DNA from: Sclerodactyla briareus
Taxonomy: Eukaryota > Echinodermata > Holothuroidea > Dendrochirotida > Sclerodactylidae
Direction: 5' to 3'
NCBI GenBank assembly: GCA_026419785.1
Contig: JAODTK010003777.1
Location: 162,501-226,500, forward strand
Length of the DNA stretch: 64,000 bases
Numbering within the stretch: position 1 is the stretch's first letter; each line of letters opens with the position of its first letter. A model generated the notes under the pieces. It was not told where the DNA came from and did no database searches. It saw only the letters and a program-made list of their open reading frames with translations. This document shows, in pieces, positions 23,946-36,399 of this stretch. The position numbers and the translations under genes are program-made.

Positions 23946-25045
23946 TTCCTAGCTTGACAAACGTTCTTGAGCAGTTAGATATCTCTTCAATCGTCAATGC
24001 TATCATCAGAATATAGGAGAAATCTGACAGACGGAGGACATGACCTAATTACTAGGCAAGGAAACATGTATGGCTTCATACAGCCAAACGGTAGTAGTGA
24101 AGTTCCATTATAAGTACTGTGATTTCTTGTTAACACTAGTGGTTCTGGATTGTAATCTCACTGTTGAGTTACTCACATGTTGGTATATTCGAATACTGCT
24201 CCTGACTACTAGGCTATATTTGTCCGTGTCTTATACTAAGAGAAAACAGAATACTCACTCCCTGAGACACACCCGATCAATCCGGGGCGAGAAGTAATAT
24301 TTACTCACTGTCACCAATCGCGCCTAGCTTTATCTTCGTTTGAGTATTACTCTCCAGAGGGAGAAGCTATGCGGACAGTGGGGATCGAAGCCTCACGTAT
24401 TTAATGGGACGACGATAATAGCTCCAGGTAAAGACCATCGAGCTCAAGCGAGCTATTAGCTGGAATGCGTGAGTAAACAGGGGAAGGGTGGCTTGCTGAG
24501 AATAGTAAGTGTGACTGTACGCAATGGCAACAACAACATGTCGTCAGCATGGGGAAGCGACCTAGAATATGGAGTCACACTGGTATTCCTCAGCAAACTG
24601 TTCTCAACGAACGACAACTCAGGACGCCCTCATATTTATTTTTTCAAGGAGGGGATTGAAAGTAGTGTGGTCGATGGGTGATCGGAACGCTGGCACGGGC
24701 TCAAGAAGGAACAAGACAATGACTTCGTACTAGTCCATGCATAGGAGTGCACGCTAATAGTAGTAGCAAGACCTTTGCCACATCGGGTATGGATTACGAC
24801 CAAAAGTAAGTGATTCAGGTTTATCGGGTCTACTTGTGAAACTTCGCTGGAACATAATTGGTGGGAACTCTGAAGGGAAAGCTCTACTAATACAAACAGA
24901 TCATTACCGGGGGGGGGGGGGGGGGGGCGAATGAAACGTGTCAGTCAATATAAAAAATTCCTATTACCTTATCAAAATCTGCATCTGACAGAATATTTTG
25001 TAAAAATGAAACGAACAAGTCAAGTTAGCAGAGAGTGGGAACTTT
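23946..25045. other. Unassigned sequence with a G19 run
   Basis: Unrecognised open frames at 24070-24297 and 24469-24681. A G run occupies 24909-24927. Nothing else could be supported. Confidence 0.5.
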
Positions 25046-25059
25046 TGCAGGTCAATTTA

Positions 25060-25378
25060 AGTGCAAGGAACTTGGACGATTGAAACGATCAACGTTGAAG
25101 TGGACCAACGTTTAGCTTGCGGTACTTGTCTTGTGAGGTGACTTGTGGAAAGTAGTGAGTGCCGTGTGTGGCTGCTTGATATTGGTAAAGCACCCCCCCG
25201 GGGGGTCACGATGAAGTGACGTACGTGAAATGGTGCGTCGCGAGAGAACAAGCCAGAGGCTTTATTACGTACGGGTACAAGTCCTGATGACAAGGAGTAA
25301 TATCTGTGATGAAGCGCTTTGAGCAAGTCTTCACTCGGAAGGAAGGTCTATATAAGAACGAAATATATTATATTATCA
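25060..25378 (+). mobile_element. LINE/SINE-like 3' tail
   Basis: The end GTGATGAAGCGCTTTGAGCA, then GGTCTATATAAGAACGAAAT and TATTATATTATCATT, is a typical 3' tail of L2/CR1-like LINEs or of SINEs that borrow such tails. Upstream sequence to about 25060 is GC-richer than the flanks and probably belongs to the element, but no reverse transcriptase motif is present, so a SINE is also possible. The minus-strand open frame at 25057-25326 is taken as accidental. Confidence 0.6.
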
Positions 25379-27530
25379 TTAAAAACGCCGATAAGTGCGG
25401 ATGCAGATGATATGCGTTGCTAATGTTTTGGTTCTCACGGTCCGATATCTGTCCGCAATTCATTGGCTGATGCATCGCAGCCACACAAGGCGGGTGGAGG
25501 TCGGGCCGTGAGTATAGGGGCCTCGATGCTTTATGGAGTGTGCCGTTCCCAGTAAGAAGAATAACCGCTAAGTGCTGTTTTCGTGATAGAAAACATAAAG
25601 AAACATGACAAATAGGTCCAGTTTTTGCCATGTTGTCCAAATCTTTCATCTTTCTTGATGTTTTTTGGATGTTCCCAGAAATTATACGAATAGGAACATA
25701 TAGGGCTGCATTGTATCCCCCTACTGTAAGTGAGCCTGTAGTTGTATGATACACTATCGGAAATTCCTAATTGAATTGATAACTGGTCGACTGTGAGTGG
25801 CGCGTAGCGCGATATGGCGCTGTCAGGTCAGGTTCTAACGACATTCGTCAACGTTATTCCGCCCTGGTGTGATAATAGACCACCCTGCGGTACTCCTAGA
25901 TGAGCCATTAACAGAGTAACACCATGTCGCTGCGTAGATCATAGAGGCGGGTAACAGCTGTATGTGTATTAATACAGCACGCGGCGCATATAGCATTAAA
26001 TAAGTTGAAAGCTCCCACGTCTGCCAGAGACTGTGCGTGCAAACATGCATATTTCTATAAGGATTAATTAATTCTCTGAAAACAGTAAAAACCATATCAA
26101 GAAGAGGCGATACATTCCAGGAAATGATGGGTTTACAATTCAAAACGATACAAATGATCTGAACGAAATGGGGACAACGATGCCCAACTAGATACATGAA
26201 AATAGATCCGAGTGAGGCAATTGTTGTCTTAAAATAACCATAAATTCCACGACAAGCCAACACACGTCCAGAATGTTCAATCGTCCGAGAATTTCATTTA
26301 TTCTGATTCCAATCCATCCTCGATTTTTCCCGCCACTGATTTGCCAATAGACCCCGCCGCCCTTCGTAGTTTCCAACTGGACAATTCAATACAATGACAA
26401 CCACCCTTCGCTGCGTAGGCCATAGAATATGCGTAGAGGACTGGTACAGCTCTGATGTAAAAAACATAAATTTAGTTGAAATATCCAGTCGGCAAGTTTT
26501 ACGTTGCTGTGCATAACAGACATGTATTTCGTATGCATATTTTGTTTGACAATACAGCATTGATTATCAGCTCAATTCACAGTGAAAAAAGCGAATGGCT
26601 CCAATTCAAGGTCTCTACGAAATTTCAACGAGACAGAAGCAGCGAATGCATAAATATTGGTACTTGAATAAGTATAAATTCCATCTCGTAGAGTCAATGG
26701 TTTGAGATATTCCACTACAGTCTACATTTGTCACGAGTACACTTGTTCACCCGCCTAATGTAGTCGGAAATCCAATAGTACGTTACTATTGGTTTTACAT
26801 ACATAGATGTTTTTCATAAGAGATTTGGTTGACACTGTGAGTGTTGTCCTGAGAGATTTTAAAGTAGAAATTAGTGTGAGAATTTCTGCTGCTCTGCGAA
26901 CCAGCAATAGTGTGGAAGAAGGTTATGAGAAGACCAATCTGCGAGGTGTAATAGTAGTAACTTTCAGATGCCGATGAAAAAACAGCTAAAGATACGTATT
27001 GCGTGTAGATAACGCAAAGCTATTCGGATCCAGGGCCGCCTGGGTATTATGATTGTGGAGCGCTTCATATGTTACCTCCACATAGAGACGTCATATGAAT
27101 CTAGATCTCAAAAATAGGCCTATGCCCTCCTATGGCTGAAGTGGGGTATACTACCTTTCAATCTTCCTAATGATCCGTCGTCCCTGCAATGAATGAGAAA
27201 TATGATAACTAAGTAAATGCCCGAATGCGAGCTCGACGTGTCTTAGAAGACAAACGGTATAAACGTATCAAGTTCCATCATTTGGTTGCCCCAGCCTTCC
27301 CCTTTTTCCTTCCATACACACCGTTATGAATCAAACACTCTTCTTAACATCTCCACATTTGTCATCATTCCCATCGCTTTCCTGAGACACATCACTTTCA
27401 AAAAATGAAACATTTTACATTTAGCAAATTAATGAACACAGTATACCGACCTTTAACTGTTCAATAACTTGAAAACCTGTTCGGCATAAGAACGCGATTC
27501 AAAAGTGATGAGAATAGAGTCATTCCAACC
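25379..27530. other. Unassigned sequence
   Basis: The longest open frames, 25368-25754 and 25835-26263 (both minus, 128 and 142 codons), have no recognised domain and no supporting splice or promoter signal. No repeats of this window were found. Confidence 0.45.
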
Positions 27531-27536
27531 ACCGCA

Positions 27537-28283
27537 CGGTTCTCAGAGTGTACACTGTACATGTTGAACGTACAGTTGGCCTGTATCAAATATAATGACA
27601 TGAGTGCTACATCACGGTTCTTAGAGTGTACAATATATCAATGAAATTACAGTTGGTCCGTATCAACTATAACATGAGTGCTATATACGGCTCTTAGAGT
27701 GTACATTATTGTTAAACGTACAGTTGGTCTGTATCAACTATAACATGAGTGCTATATACGGCTCTTAGAGTGTACATTATGGTTAAACGTTCAGTTGGTC
27801 TGTATCAACTATAACATGAGCGCTATATACGGCTCTTAGAGTGTACATTATGGTTAAACGTACAGGTGGTCTGATTAACTATAACATGAGTGTTATATAC
27901 GGCTGTTAGAGTGTACATTATGGTTAAACGTTCAGTTGGTCTGTATCAACTATAACATGAGCGCTATATACGGCTCTTAGAGTGTACATTATGGTTAAAC
28001 GTACAGTTGGTCTGTATCAACTATAACATGAGTGCTATATACGGCTCTTAGAGTGTACATTATGGTTAAACGTACAGTTGGTCTGTATCAACTATAACAT
28101 GAGTGCTATATACGGCTCTTAGAGTGTACATTATGGTTAAACGTTCAGTTGGTCTGTATCAACTATAACATGAGTGCTATATATAATATAACGGCTGTTA
28201 GAGTGTACATTATGGTTAAAAAAACAAAAAAACGCAAAACAGTGGTCTATAATGAAATGAATTATAAACATGAGTGCTACATA
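27537..28283 (+). repeat. 71-bp satellite, about 10 copies
   Basis: Tandem array with a unit CGGCTCTTAGAGTGTACATT, then ATGGTTAAACGTACAG, TTGGTCTGTATCAACTATAA and CATGAGTGCTATATA, repeating at exactly 71 bases in the well-preserved part (for example 27688 and 27759). Edge copies are more diverged. A variant with GTTCAG in place of GTACAG and AGCGCT in place of AGTGCT occurs twice, two units apart. The last copy is interrupted by an A-rich stretch at about 28217-28240. Non-coding: the period is not a multiple of three. Confidence 0.95.
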
Positions 28284-28310
28284 CTTTTGTCCCCAATTGT
28301 GTCCTAAAGA

Positions 28311-29235
28311 ATGCAAATAACACTGACCTATATAAGTGTTTCGTGTTTAACAAATTTCCTCCCGGACCAAAGAAAGTTCTTCAGCTCAATTGGGAAGTCT
28401 GTGGCATTGATCAGGCCGGGCGAATCGTCCCCTTACAGCACTAGAATGGATTCGTCGTGGCTCTCAAGATGGAACAATGAGTTGTTATCAATGGGCGTTC
28501 GTTTCCTTGGCAAAAGGTCGCTAGTGGTATTCCGCAAGGATCGGTTCTTGGGTTCTTGGGCCATTACTTTCTTCTGGCGTATATTTAACGATTTGTGGAA
28601 GAATCGGTGCATTCCAGTTGTAGAAAGTGTGCGGACGATAACAAGTTGCATCGGGAGGATGCTTCGAACCAAGATGTTGCAATTGTTCAAAGGTATCTGC
28701 ATAATCTCCAAATAGTCTTCTGATTGACAAACGTTTTTCCATGCCGATAAGTGAAGTGCAAAAGTTTATGCATGCTGTGTTTCACAATCGCAAAGCTCCT
28801 TTCAAGTTAAATGGCCAAAATTTTCATCAGGTGAATTCAGAAATTGGATCTCAGAGTTCATTTTTATTCTTCTTTCAACCCTCTGGCAGTGTGCTACATC
28901 TGCGCGGGAAAGGTAAGTGGATTATTGGCTTGAATAGAATCACTCCAGTTTTCTTGATAAAGATATTGTTTTCAGGTGTTTAGGCAAAACTGGTGAGAAG
29001 TCTGTGACCTCACCTGGAGTATTCTGTCCAAGTGTGGAATACTTACTTCCCGAAGATAAAGCCGGCAATTAAAACGTTCAGCGGAGGGCTACTGAATTAA
29101 TTCACTGTCTGCGGGATTTTTCCGAGGAACGATTCAGGCGGCTCGGTCTAACTTCGATGGAGTTGAAACGAATTCGATGTGATTTGATTCAGGTTTTTAG
29201 AATTATTCATGGGTTAGGGGGCATTTCCTTTCGAT
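28311..29235 (+). mobile_element. Non-LTR reverse transcriptase fragment, family 1 copy 2
   Basis: Decayed LINE reverse transcriptase, frames shifting repeatedly. In order: SCLTNFL near 28340, VVINGRSFPWQKVASGIPQGSVLG at about 28485-28555 (the S-G-x-PQGS-x-LG motif), IFNDL, and CADDNKLHR at about 28630-28660, the degenerate F-ADD catalytic motif in which Phe is lost but both Asp are kept. Then VQKFMHAVFHNRKAPFKLNG (28760-28815), and VQRRATELIHCLRDFSEERF followed by RRLGLTSMELKRIRCDLIQ and VFRIIHGLGG at 29065-29220. It lies about 30 bases after the 71-bp satellite. The 5' end and 3' UTR are missing. Same family as 10965-11745 and 52890-53520. The frame at 28311-28715 is a composite of several of these pieces and not a real gene. 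Confidence 0.88.
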
Positions 29236-32200
29236 AATATTCGAGTTTTCCAAAGTACCACCAATAGGGGTCATTGCTCAAGCTTTGTGGTCACTGCTGT
29301 AGATGGGACCCCCCATTCCGTGAATATTTCCTTAAAACTACCTAATTAGCATATTTCACCTGAACTCTGTGAATATTGTACTTGTGTGAAGGTGGCATTG
29401 AGTGCGACGGGTCGAGATTGAATATATAACTCGAACCCTTGTTAAAGGGCCAATGGTCATGTAAAATAACGGACTTTTGCTACTTTCTATTTGTAACATC
29501 ATTACAGCTGGTACTTCCTACCGAATTCAGTCCTATTCTAGTTGCCTATAAGGCTCAATCAGCGTATTGCAAATTTGCCTGTACATCACCGGGGGAACCC
29601 AAGTATCCCCTATCTATCTACAAAGTCAATGCAAACAATGTATTTTTTTGAAATCTTATATCAAACAAACGTAGATGGAATGCAGATAAAAACCTCCAAT
29701 CGTTCGGAAATATCAAAGAATTATCTCTCTTATTTCTATGTGCAATACCCTTCTTTGTCTTTCTGTTATCATGGCTAAAAGTGCAGCATTACTGTGTAAG
29801 GGTCCATGTCAGCCTCATGCCTCGTTTCCCCCCCGTGAGTCATAGATTCTTTGAATTCAAATTGAATATCTCACAAAGTCAAAATGCTAGAACCTCCAAA
29901 TTTGAGGCGTGGGGGTTTTTAAATGTCCTCTCTTCACCTGTTGCTAGTTTTAAAGCAATTTGTTACATGACCATCGGCCTTTAATCTTGATCGGCTGTAC
30001 CAATTATGCCTGTAACTGCATTTATTTTCTTCGAATTAGATGGATCTTACAATACTTTGTATTTCCCACGTGCGAACGGACCTTGATTTTTCGTGATGCG
30101 TTTCCAATATTTAGATTACTACTGGTGGACGGGGTCAATCTAACTATGTATATCAGGATGTAATCAATATATCGGAAGCTGAACCACCCGATAAATTTGA
30201 AACTTGCAAACTTTGCTAACAAACCGCCAGTACCGTTTTGTTGCAATACCAATGACATCTTGACATACGACAAAGCAGCTTCGTGAGCAAGCTCTCAATT
30301 TTCATCGATTTTCACCGTACCGAGATCCAAGTGCTTACTCACCTCCGAGAGCCCCAAACTGACCTATTTTTTCTCAACACACAGACACACAGTCCTTCGT
30401 CATCCGGAACGTTAGCGTCCACGATTAAATTTCTGGAAGTTCAACTTGACGTTCATCCGTTTGACAAAGTGTGCTCGATTTCTTGCGCAGTAGGCATGCC
30501 CCCGTCCCTTGATTTCAACCGGGAATCAGAGGCCCTGTAATGGTGATATATGTTCACCGGGAAGAGCGACGACAATCCAAAAACTAATTTGTTTTGGAAA
30601 TGCACATACTCGCGCTCTTCTCCGAGTATGTGAGTGCTAACCGAGGGCGTGTCTCTGATACTCCATTGCTCACTAAGTTTGTTTTTGCAGGAATTGTCGA
30701 GGATTCTTTGCGTTTCTGAGTTCTTCTCCCTGATTTAGTCGTGTTTTCAGGGTCTTTCATGAAGACCCATCCTTCCTGGATCTTTCTTACTAAACTACCT
30801 CCTCCATAGCGTCAGTGACGAATTGAAATGGATTTCTTTGAATCATAATTTTGGATGGTACCACTTAAACATCTTTCATTACATGACACGTGTCATGGTG
30901 ATCAGCAGCACACGAAATTTACAAAAGAATGAAGTCTGATGCCAAGTTGAAATGCTCTGCGTGTTGAACTTTACATGAATTGCCTTTTGTGTTTTCGAGA
31001 CGCAACCCGTATTGCAACATAATGGCATCGGGGTTACCGTACGGAATCGATAAATGCTTATTTTTTTAAATATTTGAATATGTAGTTAACTTTTGGTATG
31101 TGTGTATGTGTCTGTGTGTTTCATTCCATTGGCACGCAATCAAGCACTCGAGATAATATATAAATGTTCAATGTCATTTTCAGTGTATCTGTAGGTGGTC
31201 ATCTGGTGAAGATAATCCCTATTTCTTTTGTACCCGTCAGGTCGCCAAAGGTCAAGTAAATTGGCAAGACACGAAATTGCGAAATCAAACACAGCAACCA
31301 ACTTCATATAATTGCACTTGGGCACTTGCACTGAGACACATACATGGAACATATGTGGCCAATTCTCAGTAGTTTCTGATGAGAGAATATCCTCTGAATG
31401 ACGATAATCACTTGTCTTCGCTCTACTCTGTTTATAGTGGCCTGTTTCTGCGTAACGGTCATTACAATTACTCATTACAGCAAGGCTTAATTCGCAACGT
31501 ACGGAGGAATCTCGACGTATGTTTGCGTCTTTTTTCACTTGTCTTTCTTTTAATTATTATGCGCACATCCAAGACACAGTCAGTCGTAGCGGTTTGCTAA
31601 ATTAGGCAACAGTTCTTTAATGAGATAAAATGATATTTGGATTCAAATTTCAACACACACATGAGCCAGTTCACAGTTCTGATTATAATGACATAGTGTT
31701 TGAGGTCACTGCAGTATACGTACATGTTATCAGTCTATCGGTTTGTTTATACGTCCTTACCTTTGCTTATCCCATGTAGGCAAAATCACTGTGACTGTGA
31801 CGGATTCATATTCGAAATGTAGGCTTCTTTACGAATAATGTACTACTGTAATCGAATATGACTATTCCCCTGCTATATATATATTTTCCATGGGTCACTC
31901 CGCAACTTCAACTGATCACTTCATCCTTATAAACTCTAAGCGCGGAGGTCGAATTTCTTCATCCCAAGATGATTTACTCTTCTCAGAGCATGTACAGCCT
32001 AGTAAACCCCCTCGCCGTGGCGCAGGTAGCTCATAAATCGCCTGCAACCATCTGCCAACGACACGAAATTACCTCCTCCCTGCGAGCAATATGGAGCAGA
32101 GAAGATTACCACCTCGATTGCTAGCTACATCTGCGCCGCTTGGAGATATTATTCCGGATCGCGAGGCCTCAACATCGTAGCACTATTAGTTTGGTGTGGG

Positions 32201-34640
32201 TCGCTATACCCTTCCATCATCCATGTAGTTTTTCGGAGACCAGAATTCACACACTTAAGTATTTTCTATAATAATGATAATTAGGTGGGCGGGTGGGTGA
32301 GTACGTAATACGTAGGTAGGTAGGCAGTTATAGCTAACTATGATCAAAATTTACCAACAACTCAATCCCCTGCTCTATATGCCTTTGAAGTAGATTTATA
32401 TTTATGTTACACATACCTCTGGTATATTGCTACTTTGTACTACACCGAAGGAGCTGATCCGCAGATTGTATTTGACTTGATTCTCTGTGGAGATCCGACA
32501 CACGCTCTTTAATTTCGAGCAAAACGACTTGTGACGAATCACTGCCTAATAAGGGAAAAATTATGTTTACTGATTGAAATTACCAACTAGGCACATTGAG
32601 GGAGGCTTTCCAGCTTAACACGTCTAGCTCTGGTTTCCACTGTACATAAACTGCGAACGATTCAATTTGATAGCAACGTGGGCGAGGACCCACCACACCT
32701 CAGATTTATCAAAGTTTTAAGTGCCATCAATCCTGTCTTCGCAATGCATGGTAGTGTACGGAAATAATCTGCAGTATTTGGCATGTACCTCGTCATATGA
32801 TAATGCGTTCAACAAACATAGCCAGGCTGCTTTGGGAATATAACGACAGTATAGCGTAGAAGAACGACTGACACTACAGAGATATGTCATTTGATCATTG
32901 TAGAATAACTTGAAAACTCGCCAGCTTCTCCTTCACGCATGTTTTCCGCATGACTGCGCATTTTAAGTTAAACTGTCTTGGAGAGTGCTGGATTGAGCGA
33001 GGTGGGTACGGTTCGCTAACACTGTCGTACCGTTGGTTTCATGCACTACTATAGTGGAAGAATGAGGAGACCACCTCATCTGAGAATCAATTGAACAAAT
33101 TCTCGATAATAAATGCAGGCTGTGAGCGGTTCGGGTAGGGAGCGTTTCTTTGGTGTGGGCGCGCGTTTTAAAAATATCGAACCGCGATTAGGCCATTTAG
33201 CTCGTCATACTACATCTAACCTAGTCTTAGATAGAATGTCATGTGTTTACCGGGGTCCGTCATTTTGTGACGACAATGTCAGAGACATGTAACAGCCCTT
33301 TCCCTATCTGCCTATGGACCAGAAAAACATAATGCATCTATTTGTCGTGGCCATGGTGGAAGATTTGGAACATGGGAATGTGTTTTCAGGCGAGTGACCT
33401 GTACAGGACTGGTGACTTCAGTCGTTCTATACCACACCCTTGACAGTGTAAAACTGAACGTACACTTATTTGACACTTTCATCAACACCTCACGTAGTAT
33501 TTTTTGTTTTCCCTTGCAAATCACATTCCACGCCTGTACGCACAATTACCTTGTCCGTTAAATCCTTCATGACGGTTTTCGTAAGAGTTTCTTTCTACGG
33601 AATCTGGTGTGAGATCGTCAACGGGATAATGCCACACCGTATAGTCAAGATTTAGGTGCAAAAGCGCGATGCACATGAACGTAAATCGCGTTTCGGCAAG
33701 AGAATAATGTATTTCCCGCCTCAATTGACAACAGTGAACTCTGCATAACAGGGTGAAACTATACTGGGAAATGACCATTCGATTTGGATATTTAACGGGA
33801 TCAGTTAACCTGGCTAATCAGCTAGTTATCAGTTACAGGTAACGCATGTTCTGGGGCATTTAAAGAACAGGAAGACGATATGGAAACAAATCATCGCTCG
33901 TTAGCCTCATTGGGGATCAGAAACGACCGTTTAAAAAACCCTGAGAACCTTAAAGCAGAAGGGGGCATGTTGGCCATATCCTTGCCGTGTTGTACCTTGG
34001 TGACCTTCATGTCGCCGCTGTTCCCACCGTCAGGCGTGTTTGAATCGGTGCTCCGTTGTCTGCGGAAAGCTGAACAGAATTGTGACAATGCAGGAGGATT
34101 TAGTGCTGGTTGGTAGCGACGCCCATGCTCATTCGGAGTAGAGACTCTTCGGATGAGATCCTCCGTAATACCGACAGTCCACTTTATGGAGCAGAGAGAA
34201 TCACATACATGTTTAATATCTTAGCTGTCCCCCTCCACGTCAACGCGCCACACTCGAACCGTCACGCATTATCACACTTCCCTACCAAATTTGGATACAG
34301 GTGTTGACGGTGCATGAGTGCGTGGGATGAATTCATGTAAAAAATGTTATAGAACACTAACAAACTTTTCGTATGTGTATGAGTTGTTTCCTTTATGTGG
34401 CAGAAATGATTAATTGGCAGATGATCACAACCTTCATCGTACCTAAACTGTTGAGTTCAATCTGAGACAGCAGCACCCAATGTATATCATCGCTGGCATT
34501 CTCCCATTAAAAACGGCCCGTAGAGAATCAGATGCAAATATACTACTCCGGAAGCAAACTTTGTCTCAAGGGGGGGAGGAAAATCTATCGAACGTATGCC
34601 TACTAAAAAAATTGCCGTTTCCTCCCATACAGTCTTAGCC
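29236..34640. other. Long unassigned stretch, no gene seen
   Basis: About 5.4 kb with only short frames of 60-132 codons on both strands (for example 31140-31538 minus, 30283-30540, 33880-34116), none with a motif I recognise. There is a short GTAGGTAGGTAGG run near 32310-32323. No tandem array or family of this window was detected. It may hold intronic or regulatory DNA, which cannot be judged from sequence alone. Confidence 0.45.
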
Positions 34641-34645
34641 ATGGA

Positions 34646-34770
34646 GCTATTTATAAACTGGAGAGGTAATGGCAGCCTAATGTATTTGCATGTTATTTTA
34701 CGTTACAGTAACATACAGTTTGTGTTGCTCTAACTTTAGATTGCTGGAAAGCTCGGTGACAAAGTAGGTA
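34646..34770 (+). repeat. Diverged dispersed repeat, copy 2, left part
   Basis: GGAGCTATTTATAAACTGGAGAGGTAAT matches 20638-20663 with few differences, and CTCTAACTTTA.{1,3}TTGC further on also occurs at about 20781-20797. The matching right part lies beyond CGAA copy E at 36400-36610. Confidence 0.4.
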
Positions 34771-34947
34771 CTTCATTGCTCCAATAAAGGAAATAATATC
34801 TTGTACATAAATATAAAAAAGTACAACAATGTCATATTACTATGAAACACGAACGATGAAACAAGCAACATCAAATAATAAAAACTATGTGAAAAATGCA
34901 GACCCGCCTTGGCGCACAGGGTGCCTTGTGAAGCCTTATTGTCACAT

Positions 34948-35218
34948 GAACAAGTGCAGTTCTGAACGTCTTTGGTAGCTGCGGACAGCAAAACTCTCGT
35001 GTCAAATACACTGCATGTTCCTCACAATTTCACATTTATTGTTTGTTCCAATTCAACTGCCCTACGACATCTGTCATATAACATGGAATGACTTGGAAAC
35101 CTGTCTACCACATTAGCCTAATCTTTGCTATCAGTGCCCATTCCTAAGGCTGTGGCAGTGAACAGTGAAAACACACTTCCCACAGAAATGAGTATCTAAC
35201 ATTGTTGACACTCATATT
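34948..35218 (+). repeat. CGAA-tailed dispersed element, copy E, 5' part
   Basis: It starts GAACAAGTGCAG, ACGTCTTTGGTAGCTGCGGAC, then CACTGCATGTTCCTCAC, CTGTCATATAACATGGAATG and CTGTCTACCACATTAGCC, all aligned with copy B. It stops matching where the minus-strand LINE tail begins; the 3' part resumes near 35905. Confidence 0.8.
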
Positions 35219-35224
35219 TATAGT

Positions 35225-35720
35225 TGACCACTCCACAAAGTTTTTTTTTTTGTGTTTTTTTTTTTAAAAAACAAAGTGACATGAGGAAGGGCGAACCCAT
35301 AATTGCCTAACAGAAGGCAACCCCAAGCACAAGGAACTAAAAGAAAGGAAGAGATCCGCTTGTTTGTTCTGCTCTTGAACCGCTGGAGGTCAAAACAGGG
35401 AGGAATACTCCCGAGGAAGCCTATTCCAGGCACGCCAAGTGCGAGGAAAAAAGGAGCGAGCATAGGTTTCGGTGCGATGACGTGGAAGATGTAACCGAAA
35501 CGGGTGGCCTGGAGAAGAAGAGCGAGTATGGCGAGTAACCTCGAGTAAAGGAGGAACAGCATCCCCAGCCATAAGAACATTGTCCATAAAAGTAACGTAA
35601 GGTAGTCAGAGAGATGATACGATCTGCGATGGGATAGAGATTGAAGTGAGGCGTAGATGATCATCGGTTATGATACGAATGGCCTTTCTCTGGATCGATC
35701 AAGGACACTGAAGAGGAGGC
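35225..35720 (-). mobile_element. LINE C-terminal fragment with poly(A), nested in copy E
   Basis: Read on the minus strand from about 35710: IQRKAIRIITDDHLRL and a degenerate SHRR/SLSDYL segment, then TRHTRSSSPGHPF, ARSFFPRTWRAWNRLPRE and, after a frameshift near 35405, PPCFDLQRFKSRTNK. It ends at an A-rich tail (seen as T runs at about 35240-35266 on plus). The SFFPRT..WN-LP-E and F-SRTN landmarks are typical of the end of jockey/I-group LINE reverse transcriptase ORFs. The catalytic domain is absent (5' truncation). It interrupts CGAA copy E, so it inserted after that copy. The 149-residue minus-strand frame here is part of this fragment read in mixed frames. Confidence 0.82.
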
Positions 35721-35904
35721 GAAGCCCCCACCCCACCCCAATATGGCAACCAATCCTTAGGGGCGAAGTTGGGCTTTCAACAACACAGCATTTAGGTGGG
35801 GGGGGGGGAGGGGCAAGCCCCCATTTTCAGGTCACCCCACTTAGGATGGGACCTAGCGTTAAGTAAAAATCCTTGGAGGCATTGTCTAATGTAACTAGTG
35901 GGAG
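35721..35904. other. G/C-run segment between LINE fragment and copy E remainder
   Basis: It contains CCCCCACCCCACCCC and a G run at about 35798-35809 with CCCCCATTTTCAGGTCACCCC beyond it, wording similar to the G-run element at 41580-41775. It may be a second, separate insertion into copy E. Confidence 0.4.
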
Positions 35905-36312
35905 ATGCGATGAAAAGACAATCAACCACTCCTGGGACATAGGTTTTATTGTCAACTATTCTAGGCAGAACTGGACCTTCTGATAGTTAAGGTAAACACT
36001 GCCAGCAGATTATTGGAGTATGTAAACAAACTTGTCGGGCAGCAGGAGAGCTCAAGATACAGTTGGAAATTCGGGTCATTAATTGGATTTAATTAAAATC
36101 TAATAACACTATGCTAACATCATGTAGCTAAGCTAAGCCAGTACACGCTACATCCACCCACCAAGTTTCAACCTGATCGCATGTATGGTTTCGAAGTTAT
36201 AATGAACGTGACGACCGAAGGGACAACGAACGGACGACCGCACGAACAACGAGACGAACGAACGAACGACGGAGAGACATGATGACTGTAGCCTGCTCTC
36301 CCGCAGCTAAAA
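35905..36312 (+). repeat. CGAA-tailed dispersed element, copy E, 3' part
   Basis: It resumes with GGGACATAGGTTTTATTGTC, TATGTAAACAAAC, TAATTGGATTTAATTAAAAT and CCAAGTTTCAACCTGATCGC, then GAACGTGACGACCGAAG, a degenerate CGAACGAC run (about 36215-36270), GGAGAGACATGATGACTG and CCCGCAGCTAAAA. It gives the clearest CCCGCAGCT end, complementary to the AGCTGCGG block near the 5' end. Confidence 0.8.
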
Positions 36313-36399
36313 AAATTGAATTACAATAGTGGTTTTGTTCTCATAGGTGGAAGACGTAGTCTGCCAAGTAAACCCCGGTCAGGATGTTTCATGCAAGTA

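Noticed and set aside
25835-26263. 142-codon minus-strand frame as a host gene
   Set aside because: No recognisable domain, no supporting splice or promoter context, and length within chance for 64 kb in six frames.
28311-28715. 134-codon frame as an intact gene
   Set aside because: It is a composite of shifted LINE reverse transcriptase frames; the true motif readings (PQGS, ADD) lie in other frames of the same DNA.
31870-31895. TATA-box-like CTATATATATATATTTT as a promoter
   Set aside because: AT-rich words like this are frequent here and no gene follows.
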